64,000 nucleotides of DNA from Channallabes apus (Eukaryota; Chordata; Actinopteri; Siluriformes; Clariidae). This document shows, one piece after another, positions 10,073 through 19,259 of this stretch; the first letter of the stretch is position 1; each line of letters starts with the position of its first letter. Location: the NCBI GenBank assembly GCA_030522415.1, contig CM060113.1:3427467-3491466 (forward strand), in the 5' to 3' direction. Under the pieces are notes generated by a model, which was not told the DNA's origin, ran no database searches, and saw nothing but the letters and a program-made list of their open reading frames with translations. Made by a program: the position numbers and the translations under genes.

Positions 10073-10539
10073 GGGATTGTATGATGACGCCCAGATAGCA
10101 GAGACGCTTCACAGGCTATCTCTCTCCTGGGACATCATCCTCCCTGGTAAGCTTATACTTCCTGTCTAGCTGTGTAGACTTTTATCTGCCCTAGAGGGAA
10201 AAGCTTTTCAGGCAGTGGGTCAGGTTGGTGCTCCACTGCACACAGGAGGTCAGACTGATTTAAAAAAAAAAAATAATAATATATATATATACACATGTGT
10301 GTGTATAAAATAAAATAAATGGGGGTGGCCCCCCCAATAGGGAAAGGCACCCAGAATTCCTTTTTAACGAATATGTGTTCTCCCTGGCACCCCCAGGAGG
10401 TCGGTGTTTTGCTCCGCCACCACTGGTGTTCGGGCAACACCAGTCTCCAATAGGCTGTTAGTTCTTCGGTTTTTCCTGCCATGCTTCAGGATGCCGAACA
10501 TCTAACATCCTCCCCCCCGTTTAACCAAGCTGCCGAAAC

Positions 10540-11525
10540 TTTTGCCCTTTTATGAGAAACTGGCAGCGTGGAAGCTACTGCCAAGTATATCTCCTTGGGT
10601 ACTAAACACTGGAGAGAGGAACTACAGGATTCAGTTCTCACTTCACCTTCTGTGTTTTCAATGGCGTGGCCTCCACTTCCATGAAACCAGAAAGTGCGCA
10701 TCTGCTGACAGGCTGCCGGGGAAGGGGGCCATGGAACATGTTCCCCCACCAGACAGTGAGTCAGGCTACTACAGTCGGTATTCTTGGTTCCCAAGAGGAA
10801 CGGGGCCTGCGTCCAATATTTCAGATTCTGCGGGCTCTCCCGCTACCTGAAAATCAATGAATACAGTTCAGTTCTTGACTGTAAAGGTGATTGCTCTCAA
10901 CCCTACCAAGCGATTGATTTCTGACAATCGATTTAAGGAAGCTTACTTTCATACAGAAACATTGCCACAACACAGGAAGATCCTGAGGTTCGCTTTCGGG
11001 GGCGACGCTTACCAGTATTGGGTCCTTCCATTGGTCTAGCTCACCCGCACACATACAAAATGCACGGATTTAGCCCTGGTTCTTACGGGAGTCCCGGGGC
11101 GTCCGGTGGCTAGTGCTTCGACATCAGCATGTCGTCCTACCTCATCTCTGTTCTCAGGACTGGGACACAACGCCACGAAAGCATGCTCTTTCCTGTTCAG
11201 AGGACAACACATTGGGTGCCATATGGGATTCGGTCGTAAGCGGGCACAGCTGTCTCCCGCTCGTGTCGAACCCATTCTCAACACCCTCAAGGAAAACAAG
11301 CTAGACCAGAAAGTGACCATCACTTTCAGACATCCTAGCTCTCATGGCAGCTGTATCCACGGTGACACCTTTGGGCCTTCTGCACATGAGAGCGTTCCAA
11401 GTTGTGGCTAAGAACCAGGGGATTTCACTAGGGCCAATCCCCAATATGGGTTACGCGCCAGGTGCTTCGTACCCTTTCTACGTGGATCAGACCCCGGTCT
11501 CTACTCTGGGTCCCACTCTAAGTTC
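10540..11525 (+). pseudogene. DIRS reverse transcriptase remnant
   Basis: Several plus-strand frames give ordered pieces of a DIRS-type reverse transcriptase. AAWKLLPSISPWVLNTGERN and YRIQF come first (10560-10640), then MEHVPPPDSESGYYSRY (10730-10790). RFKEAYFHTETLPQHRKILR, with FAFGGDAYQYWVLP, follows (10930-11035), where family members have DLKDAYFHV. AQLSPARVEPIL (11240-11280) and AAVSTVTPLGLLHMRAFQ (11344-11400) come next. The catalytic Asp of the DAYFHV region is changed to E, and the DD motif is not recognisable. Stops and frameshifts separate the pieces, so this is dead sequence. Confidence 0.85.
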
Positions 11526-11528
11526 ATC

Positions 11529-11760
11529 TTGTCGTCGCTGAGGCTAACGACAGATGCTTCCCTCACAGGCTGGGCTGCGGTCTCAGATGACCGTCCAGCC
11601 CAAGGGAGCTGGAGAGGCTATCTTCCCGCATGGCACATCAATTGCCTCGAGATGATGGCTCTATTTCTGGCCCTAAAGCACTTCCTCCAGCAGTTGAGAG
11701 GCTGCCATGTCCTAGTGCGGTGGACAACACTATGGCAGTCTCATATATTATCGCCAGGGC
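11529..11760 (+). pseudogene. DIRS RNase H remnant
   Basis: The frame reads LRLTTDASLTGWAAVSDDRP, then QGSWRGYLPAWHINCLEMMA and LFLALKHFLQQLRGCHVLVR. This matches the DASxxGWG, WHINxLEL and GxHVLVRTD pattern of DIRS RNase H. The expected RTDN acidic residue is lost (RWTT). The frame continues from the reverse transcriptase region and ends near a fragment of another repeat at 11828. Confidence 0.85.
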
Positions 11761-11827
11761 GGACTGCGCTCGCGCCGCTAACAGCTAGCGCACCAGGTTC
11801 CTGTCCCTCAGGGCGATTTACATTCCA

Positions 11828-11905
11828 GCATGGATTCAATTCAATTCAATTTTATTTATATAGCGCTTTTAACAATGGTCATTGTCTCAAAGCAGCTTCA
11901 CAAAA
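11828..11905 (+). repeat. short fragment of L2-type LINE 3' repeat
   Basis: It contains ATTCAATTTTATTTATATAG, CGCTTTTAACAATGG and TGTCTCAAAGCAGCTTCACA. The same words, diverged, occur at 23850-23925. It interrupts the DIRS sequence between the RNase H and recombinase parts. Confidence 0.7.
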
Positions 11906-11974
11906 ATGAGGCAGTAGTATGCGGGATGCGGGAGCAGTAGTACTGTCCAGTCTAGACTTCACTTCACTTCACTT

Positions 11975-12135
11975 GCTGTGTCCAGCTTGTGCTCTTCAGA
12001 TCTACGTCCACCGCATCAGCTAGTGGCGTAGGTCAGAGCAGCTTCTACATGCTCTGGATGAGAGATGCTCTTGCCCTCTCCTATGAAGCGCGTGGGCTCA
12101 CTTCGCCTCTAGGAATCAGGGCTCATTCAACCAGG
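11975..12135 (+). pseudogene. DIRS tyrosine-recombinase fragment, extra copy
   Basis: It shares TGTGCTCTTCAGAT, ACGTCCACCGCATCAGCTAG and CACTTCGCCTCT with 12360-12520, about 380 bases downstream in the same orientation. The translated core includes RAHSTRG, the HxxR region of DIRS recombinases. The segment lies before the recombinase N-terminal part, so the order is not that of an intact element. Confidence 0.75.
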
Positions 12136-12189
12136 GGATCGCCTAAGCTACTGGATTAGCAAGAGGTCTTCCCCTGCAACAAGTGTGTG

Positions 12190-12660
12190 CCAAGCAGGTA
12201 GACCCAGTCCACTGCCGAAATGTTTCAGTGCTGGAGCTTCTGCAGGAAAAGCTTGTCCTTGGGCTTGTGCCCAAGTACCCTCAGGATGTACTTAGCTGCA
12301 TTGTTTGAAGCCTTCTGCCCTCCGCCTTTTACAGCTTCGGAGCAGGAAAAACTTCACTCACTGTCCAGTATGTGCTCTTCAGATTCACGTCCACCGCATC
12401 AGCTAGTGGCGTAAGTCAGAGCACCACTATACTGGGTGAGAGATGCATATTGCCCTCTCGTATGAGGCGCATGGGTTCACTTCGCCTCTGGGAAGCAGGG
12501 CTCACCCAACCAGGGTTATCGTCCCAGTCTCACCAGCAGAAGGTATCCCCTGCAGTAATTATGTGGCGCGAAGGGTTGGTCCTCCCCGCACACATTTCTT
12601 ACATTTATAATTTGGATGTTCATGCTACTCCGGGCTCACTGCCCCCGAGTTAGCTGCCCA
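12190..12660 (+). pseudogene. DIRS tyrosine-recombinase remnant
   Basis: The plus-strand frame has FCRKSLSLGLCPSTLRMYLA (N-terminal SAM-like part) and AFCPPPFTASEQEKLHSL. After a frameshift come YEAHGFTSPLGSRAHPTR (about 12460-12515), carrying the conserved HxxR motif, and FLHL-Y/NLDVHATPGS (about 12600-12640), where the catalytic tyrosine region of family members lies. The frame is broken at least twice. Tyrosine recombinases replace the integrase in this retrotransposon class. Confidence 0.8.
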
Positions 12661-12741
12661 GGCATAGTTCTGAGACCTTCTTGGCTTTGTGCGCACACGC
12701 TACACAACCTTGGGGTCCAGACACCTGTAGTGCGGCGGCGT

Positions 12742-13104
12742 TGGTATTCTCATTCCCATAGCGTTTTCACACAGCATCGAGTGAAGCCTTGAAAGGGAAC
12801 GTCTCGGGTTACTTTGCGGTAACCCTGTTCCCTGAAATGCGGGAACGAGATGCTGCGTCCGAATGTCCGTTCAGACAAATTAATCTGAGGTTTGTTGCCG
12901 GCTCACCTGTATTTATAGCCTCCACCTGCATCTGATCAGATGACGTCACCGAGTCGAGGCTATATATAGCCAAAAAACTTTGGCGTGTTTTCACAACATG
13001 CTTCACGACCGGCAACGCGACAAAATGGTTCCCATAGCGTTTTATGCAGCATCTCGTTCCCGCCTTTCAGGGAACAGGGTTACAGCAAAGTAACCCGAGA
13101 CGTT
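12742..13104 (-). repeat. DIRS terminal module, inverted copy
   Basis: The reverse complement of the 9582-9925 module, including GGCTATATATAGCC and both GGGAACGAGATGCTGCG arms (12825-12857 and 13045-13077, nearly perfect). It ends with GTAACCCGAGACGTT at 13104. Confidence 0.88.
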
Positions 13105-13569
13105 TCTGAAGCTGGTGAAGTGTGTTATCAGCTGTTTGTCCATCAACTATGATTGCATACCCGGTTCGTTTCACCGCCACAGCTTTCATGAAAATATTAG
13201 CGACAGTTTGGTGATTTAATTTATATATTTGTCTATTATGGCATGTTATTGATAAGGTAACCCATGTTGAAATAAACACTATTAAAATAATTTAGTGCAA
13301 TGTTTAATTTACATAGAAAGTGCCGTCTTTTTTAACGCTGTCATGCAAAAGGAGTCAAAAATCGATTCCTGAGCAACCGATGTCCGCTAATTCAGGACCT
13401 TCACTGTAGACAGCGCCTTGTAACGTCGGACGTAAGAGGCAGTGACTTAAGAAGACTCCTAAGAGACAGTTCGAGAAATACACTTAGAAAAGTTATCACT
13501 TAACGTAAGATATATCTTAAGAGTCTTCTTAGTGCGCGAATAGTGTGCGTTATCGAGAAACCGCCCCCT

Positions 13570-13652
13570 GACTAGTACCCCAATTCTCCTAGGATAGGCT
13601 CCAGGTCTCCTGCGACACTATACAGCATAAGTTTTATAGAGAATGAGTGACA
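13570..13652 (+). mobile_element. old SINE, 3' half (interrupted)
   Basis: ACTAGTACCCC, CTCCTAGGATAGGCTCCAGG and CTCCTGCGAC match the 3' third of the SINE family, and GTTTTATAGAGAATGAGTGA corresponds to its tail. It continues the 5' half at 6973-7196 after removal of the 6.37-kb insertion. Confidence 0.75.
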
Positions 13653-14462
13653 ATTCACATTTCACCACACAGTGATCCATTTAACAGACACAGAATGGCT
13701 TGACTTGAAACCCTTTAAAAGTGCTTCAAAAGCACCACTTTACGTAATACCACCTTTTTATTAACCATTGCTTTATTCCAATAAGGTGATGATGTCTTAG
13801 TGGTGTTAACAGTGGAAGTGAGCTGTGGTTAACTCAAAGAGCAAGCTGACTCTGTCTCTTGTATTTATCCTCGCTACTCATGCATCTCGTTCCCTGATGA
13901 AGTGTAATGTTATTGCCTCATTAATACATGCTGATTCCTTTGCGGCGCTTCTTGGCTGAGGGTGCGGAAAAGTCCTTGGCTGTCGAGTCCAAGGTTAGCG
14001 AAGGGCCTCGAGAGGATAATTAGTGACTCATTACAGACGGACAGTGTGGAAGGACAGATAGAGAGCGCGAGAAAGTGAGAGAGAGACCCTGAGTTTCCGG
14101 AACACAGTACACAAACTGCTAACTCAACTTCAAACTCCAAAAATCATCCATGATACACATAACACCAACGCACAGGGATCAGAAAGAAAGAGAGGTGCTC
14201 ATTAAGGGGTGTCAAGAAAAAAAAGGAAGTGGGTAATTGGGTGGGTTAATGTAGTGAAGCGGACAGTTTAAGGGGCAAATAAACAGTCCAATGGAGCTGG
14301 AGGGCCACACTCGGGCCATTCGTGAAGCATCGTCTTCGTTCCCTAGAGGGAAAGGGAGAAAATATGAAACGCATGCACTCTCTCTCACATGGGGCATCAG
14401 GGTTGTGCTTAATTGCTGGACTTCATTAATGAAGCTGACAGTGTGTGTCTGTATATACAGTA
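13653..14462. other. non-coding, includes a candidate conserved block
   Basis: No gene is seen. The stretch 13830-14060 is unique and less AT-rich, with CATTAATACATGCTGATTCC and GATAATTAGTGACTCATTAC. It may be a conserved regulatory element, but this is untested. Confidence 0.3.
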
Positions 14463-14485
14463 TGTGTGTGTGTGTGTGTGTGTGT
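14463..14485. repeat. (TG)n microsatellite
   Basis: An uninterrupted TG run. Confidence 0.95.
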
Positions 14486-14540
14486 AGAGTGTGACTGGGC
14501 TGGTTGCCAGCTGAGTTTCTCAACATGATGAACTCATAAC

Positions 14541-14641
<101 letters not shown>

Positions 14642-14968
14642 TAGCATTTAAAGTTGTGATTTTGTTCATATTGACATGACTTCTGGGGTTTCATGCAAAA
14701 AGGCTGCAGGGTGTAATGGTTTGTTAAACTTCAGAGCAGTCATGTGGTGTTGTAGAATTAATTGAATGACTGGCTTGATTCTTGATTCTTGGTGAAATGG
14801 AAACATATTCTGGACATGAACATGTCTCACAACTACTGCAGGTTTGTCAAGCTGAATATTTCTGCTGTGAGTCTCCTGTTTTATAGCATCCCAAAGGTCT
14901 GGATTCAGAGACCGGCAAGGCGAAGAAATATTCGCTTGAAGAAATATTCAAGTACTTGGTTACAGTAC

Positions 14969-15250
14969 AGTGGTACCCCGGAATACAAACAAGCAAAGAA
15001 CAAGCAAACATTTGAGAATTTTCACCGTAAGAACTGAAATTTTGGAAAACATTTGCCTCGGCATACACAGGATTTTCACATCAGCTAAGTTGCGTGTACT
15101 TCCAGGAGCCAAGCAAAGTGAATGTTCGTTATTTTCATTTTGTGCAAAATCTAGTGAAGACATACTGTAACATCATGGGTCCCAAGAATGTTATCAATAA
15201 CGGCAGCAAGAAGAAAAAGGAGCCACTTTCAGTTGTAGCTGGAGCCAAGT
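14969..15250 (+). mobile_element. Tigger/pogo-like DNA transposon fragment
   Basis: It starts with CAGTGGTACCCCGGAATAC, the typical terminal repeat of a fish Tigger/pogo-like family. TTTGCCTCGGCATACAC lies in the leader. At 15175 a frame begins MGPKNVINNGSKKKKEPLSV, like the MGPKK start of pogo-type transposases, but it stops after about 25 codons. The rest of the transposase and the right end were not found, so the element is truncated. The family assignment rests on recalled sequence. Confidence 0.6.
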
Positions 15251-15754
15251 GAAATCATACATTAAGGTTAAGTGATGTTTAATATCTATTTATTTCATAT
15301 TTACTTTATTTATCTCTTTTCTAAATGTTTTGATCGTTTTTATATGCAAATTCATTTATGATCTTGGAAATTGGTAATATTTTAAACGTTTTGAAAATAT
15401 GTTTTGCAACATGAAATTTCGCCCTACGGACTTCATTCCGATTAAATTCAAATTCAGTAGACTGTTTTCATCACCGTATGCACGTATCGTTGCTTCGAAT
15501 TTCAAACAACTGTTGCTTTATTAGGTTCATCGTAAAGCCAAGTCATGGAATTAGGGATAATAGTCAGCAGATGGTGAAATTCCCGCATTAAATACTACAC
15601 ATGTGATTCAGTAACACAACACTATGCAGAAATGTCCTCAGGTAGAAGCACAGGTATCTGCTGTATGTGTGAGTGAAGTGTAAATGTCAAAAAAACATCA
15701 TCTAGTAAACTTACCCAGGGAAAGTACATATTAAACAAAGTAGATATTCGAGTT
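15251..15754. other. non-coding, AT-rich
   Basis: No gene or repeat family recognised. The left part could still belong to the truncated Tigger-like element. Confidence 0.5.
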
Positions 15755-16190
15755 TTCCGTGTTGATTGTTGTTGCGTTTAAATTAATGTTATTGCATTTT
15801 AGTTAACGTTGTATCAAAATTAATGTTGTTGTTTAATGTTAATTTTAGTTTGTGTTGTTAAGGTTTTGTTAATGTTCTTGTGTTGCACTCATTGTTGTTC
15901 ATTTTTACCTAATGTTGGATTGTACTCTGTTGCGCTTTGTGTTTTTAGTTAACGTTGGTGACTTGCGGTTATTGTTGTGCTTAAATTAATGTTGTTGTGA
16001 GTCATTTAACATTTTGTTTCTATTCATTCTGTTTTGAGATTAAAGGTACTGGGTTTATTTAAGGGTTTTGTCTTTCAGTTAGCATTGCTCTGTTTAAATT
16101 AACCTCGATATCTATGAATACATGTTGTGTTCCGAGGTAATGTTGTGCTTTTGTTGTGTTTTCGGTTTGTTAAAGTGTTGTCAAAGCACT
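15755..16190. repeat. degenerate GTT-rich repetitive tract
   Basis: TTAAATTAATGTTRTTG occurs near 15779 and 15980, TTTAGTTAACGTTG near 15798 and 15943, and many TGTTGTT/AATGTT words lie between. This suggests an old, strongly diverged tandem array rather than a simple microsatellite. Confidence 0.45.
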
Positions 16191-16199
16191 TAATGGAGT

Positions 16200-16650
16200 T
16201 TGCGTCAAGAAAACATTCCTCCCACCATCACACCATCAGCACCAGGCTGAAATGCTGACCCCAGGAAGGTCACGCTGTGATGCTTTTCTGCTCACTGCAG
16301 TTGTAAAGAGTGACTGTTTGAGTTACTGTAGTCTTCTTATCTGCTTAAACCAGTCTGGCCATTCGGACTGCTCTGACCTCTCTCATAAACAAGCTCACAG
16401 AGCTGCTGTTCGCTGGATTTTTTTTTTTTTTTTTTTACCTCATATTGTAGTTCTCGTGCATTAAAAACCCATGAGATCAGCAGTTTCTCAAACACTCTAA
16501 TCTGCTCGTCTGGCACCAGCAGCCATGTCAGGGGTGAAAGGCACTGAGATCACAATGTTCCCCGTTCTACTGTTTGATGTGTGCTGGAGCTCTTGACCTG
16601 TATCTGCATGATTTTATGCATTACGCTGCTGCCACATGATGGATAATGTT
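16200..16650. repeat. dispersed fish repeat, class uncertain
   Basis: GAGATCAGCAGTTTCTCAAA, CTGGCACCAGCAGCCATG and ATGCATTACGCTGCTGCCAC, in this order, resemble a common teleost dispersed repeat known from memory. No coding region or ends were found. A T run of about 19 bases lies at 16419-16436. Confidence 0.45.
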
Positions 16651-16973
16651 GCACAGAGAATAATATCCATATCCATAAGCATATTCAGAAACTTACGTAA
16701 AAATAGTGCATCTCTCATGAATTTTAATGCATTGTATTCTTTTTTTCTTCCTACACTGAAATGCTGTGTAAATGTTGAGCAATGTTTACCTAAATACCTA
16801 ACCTGTAATTAAAGCTGAAGCCACACATTCTATTTCCATCAGTGCCTTATAATATTGATCTCTCCAATCACACACATGCACACATCGAATATGTCAGATT
16901 TGTTCCACACACCCACCCACACGCACCAGATTTCCTTTAAGCGCTCATGAGCCAAGAGGCACTAGCCTGAATT

Positions 16974-17017
16974 TTTTTTATTATTATTTATTTATTTATT
17001 TATTTTTTTTTTTTTTG
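16974..17017. repeat. (TTTA)n/T-rich simple repeat
   Basis: TTTATTATTATTTATTTATT followed by a T run. Confidence 0.9.
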
Positions 17018-17437
17018 CAAGGGCATGAACATCCTAAATCCGATTTCTTCTACAAAGGAAGAAACCAGCATGAAGCGTCGACTTACAACGATGTCCAGAA
17101 TCCTACTTTAACCCCCCGAAACATCAATCTTCAAATTCTTTTAAGTCATTAGGGACATTCTCAAGAAAGCATGACATTTCTGGAGGTAATTCATTTATTT
17201 AAACCCACAACAAAAATCATACCTGACATGCATGGGTTTTTTTTTTCAGTATTTTAAAATGTATTTTTGTTGCTGGAAATGTGATGTGTACAGTTATACA
17301 ACATTAAATTAAATCATTATTTATGAAAATGTTTTCCTAATTGAAAAACTTATTTATAATTTTTTTTTAAACAGAGATAAAGAGATATGTACATGGAGTA
17401 TAGCTCACTCTGAACTCCAGAACCTTACAGTCACATG

Positions 17438-17440
<3 letters not shown>

Positions 17441-17504
<64 letters not shown>
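17441..17504. repeat. (AC)n microsatellite
   Basis: An uninterrupted AC run of 64 bases. Confidence 0.98.
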
Positions 17505-17508
<4 letters not shown>

Positions 17509-17770
17509 TAGTGGTAGCCACCTAATTGGCTTTGATTATTTATAACTCTCCGAGTGAGACACTTTTCTGTGCCATTAGACAAATCCGGGACAGGAGCGCT
17601 GGTTCAAAGAGCAGCGAGAGATCAAAGCCATATTGTCAGATTTGCAGCTGTAGAAAAGTGCTGTTATGGGAAAATAATCAACACTTGTTTTGGATGGAAT
17701 TGTAATTGTACTTTATGACGTCATTAATGGTTGATTTTCCTGCAACTGCATGACAGAGAAGGAACTGTAG
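17505..17770. other. candidate conserved non-coding block
   Basis: This is unique sequence directly after an AC repeat. It contains CACCTAATTGGCTTTGATTA, GAAAATAATCAACACTTG and TATGACGTCATTAATGG, the last with a CRE-like palindrome. There is no coding frame. The pattern resembles vertebrate developmental enhancers, but conservation is untested. Confidence 0.3.
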
Positions 17771-18785
17771 ATAGACACCTTATTGGCATTGCATTCAAGA
17801 TCACAACAGAGTTCAATTTAGGAGCAGACCGATCCATGTAGCAGCATTAAAATAAAAATACGAACAAGTTAAATAAAATCATTTAATTTTGAATTCAAAC
17901 AAAAATAAATAGAAATCTGTTTTCAGTTCATAAATAACTAAAATCTAAAATTAAATTTAACTTTAAATTAGAAATTAAAAAAACATTCTGTATTTAGTTA
18001 AAAATAATACTTTTAAAATAAGCAAATACATAAAACTAATGGAAGATTTAGAAATTAAATAAAAAAAATTCAGGTAAAATAAAAATAATGAAATATCAAA
18101 ATGATTATAAATTTAATTTAATAAAATACATATTTGGCAATAAACATTTTGATTGAAATTTTGGTAATGCATGTGCTCGTTTTATGAACACAAGTATTTA
18201 GTTTAGCAAATTTTTGTTATAAAATAATTTACATTTCAATAATGTTCTTGTTGTTATTGTTCTAGTATGTAACATTTTAAATCATTTGCATATTTTTATT
18301 AACTAAATATACAGGATATAAATTTTTAATCATGGCTTTTGAGAATTTCTGTGTTTGTTTTATTTTATGTAAACATTTTTAACATACAGTTTTTTGTACA
18401 ATTCACATGTTTGACAAACCGATCAGATCAGTTTTTCATTTATAGTTTCGATATTGCTGAAATAATTTTGCCATTAATTTAAGGATGTTTTTTCTTTTGG
18501 AGGAGAGATTTTAAGAAATTCAAGAAATTTTAATGAAACCACCTACGAATTTTTAAGCCTTGAAAAATGCAGTAGTGATATGAATTACATTTTGCTGTCA
18601 TAAATTATGTGTCAGATTTAGTTTGTTTTTGTCACAGTTTGCCTGAAGGTTGTGTGTTTTGTTAAATTAATGGTTATTAGAATTGAAGTCACACACCTCT
18701 GTTAAACTTCACTTAAGTTTTATGTTATTTACCAAGTACAGCATGCACACAACACACTTCCCTTGATGAAAAGGTTTTTCTTTTT

Positions 18786-18786
<1 letters not shown>
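17771..18786. other. AT-rich non-coding tract
   Basis: About 1 kb very rich in A and T with AAATTAAAT-type words. No gene or named repeat. Confidence 0.75.

Positions 18787-18838
<52 letters not shown>
18787..18838. repeat. (GT)n microsatellite
   Basis: An uninterrupted GT run of about 52 bases. Confidence 0.98.
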
Positions 18839-18840
<2 letters not shown>

Positions 18841-19110
18841 CTCTGGAGACATTTGGCTTAGTGAGTTAAACGCACAGATTGCCTCTCTGGGTGTAAATCC
18901 TTTCCTCTCTCAGTGCCAGCGTGCTCCGATAAGACAGCTCTGCTTGGCAGCGCACAGAAAAGCACATATCGAATTAACAGTCTGTAATTATCTCCAAAAT
19001 GATGATTGGTGAAGCCACATGGGCAAAGCAATGCGTACCAGAGATAAAAGTCGCCAGCACGATTTAGGAACGGAGGGAAACTTTGTTCAACCCAAATCCT
19101 GCATAAGCTC

Positions 19111-19112
<2 letters not shown>
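18839..19112. other. candidate conserved non-coding block between GT and CA repeats
   Basis: Unique, balanced-composition sequence including GCGTGCTCCGATAAGACAGC, GTCTGTAATTATCTCC and AAAATGATGATTGGTGAAGC. It is enclosed by a GT run on the left and a CA run on the right. No coding frame is convincing on either strand. A regulatory role is an inference only. Confidence 0.3.

Positions 19113-19155
<43 letters not shown>
19113..19155. repeat. (CA)n microsatellite
   Basis: An uninterrupted CA run of about 43 bases. Confidence 0.98.
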
Positions 19156-19159
<4 letters not shown>

Positions 19160-19242
19160 GCTTTGCTCATGTATTTGTCATCTTTGCTTGTTGCATCTTG
19201 CTTACATCTTCATCATGGACTCAGGTCAAAAGGTGACCCCGC

Positions 19243-19259
19243 ACCCCCCCCCCCCCCCC
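19243..19259. repeat. poly-C tract
   Basis: About 17 consecutive C residues, followed by GGCCC. Confidence 0.95.

Larger units (their letters stand above)
8900..13104 (+). mobile_element. decayed DIRS-type tyrosine-recombinase retrotransposon
   Basis: In order on the plus strand there are repeat modules (8915-9090 and 9582-9925), a leader, reverse transcriptase and RNase H remnants, tyrosine-recombinase remnants, and an inverted copy of the terminal module (12742-13104). Inverted rather than direct terminal repeats plus a tyrosine recombinase are hallmarks of DIRS elements. The coding parts are broken by frameshifts and stops, and a separate gag-like frame is not recognisable. The left module and leader are partly duplicated, and the recombinase region is also partly duplicated. 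Confidence 0.82.
7197..13566. mobile_element. 6.37-kb insertion with terminal inverted repeats
   Basis: The left end GGGCCCGGTTTTTCGA matches the reverse complement of the right end, GGGCGGTTTCTCGA, with a few differences. Both ends are rich in TTAAG/CTTAA words. The trinucleotide CCT flanks both sides (7194-7196 and 13567-13569) and could be a 3-bp target duplication. The old SINE resumes directly outside the right end. The segment contains a younger SINE, a foldback element and a decayed DIRS element, so its own original length was much less. A PIF/Harbinger-like DNA transposon is possible from the 3-bp duplication, but I identify no transposase of its own. Confidence 0.6.

Noticed and set aside
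13067..13279. 70-codon minus frame as a transposase piece of the 6.37-kb element
   Set aside because: No recognisable motif, and part of it overlaps the DIRS terminal module.
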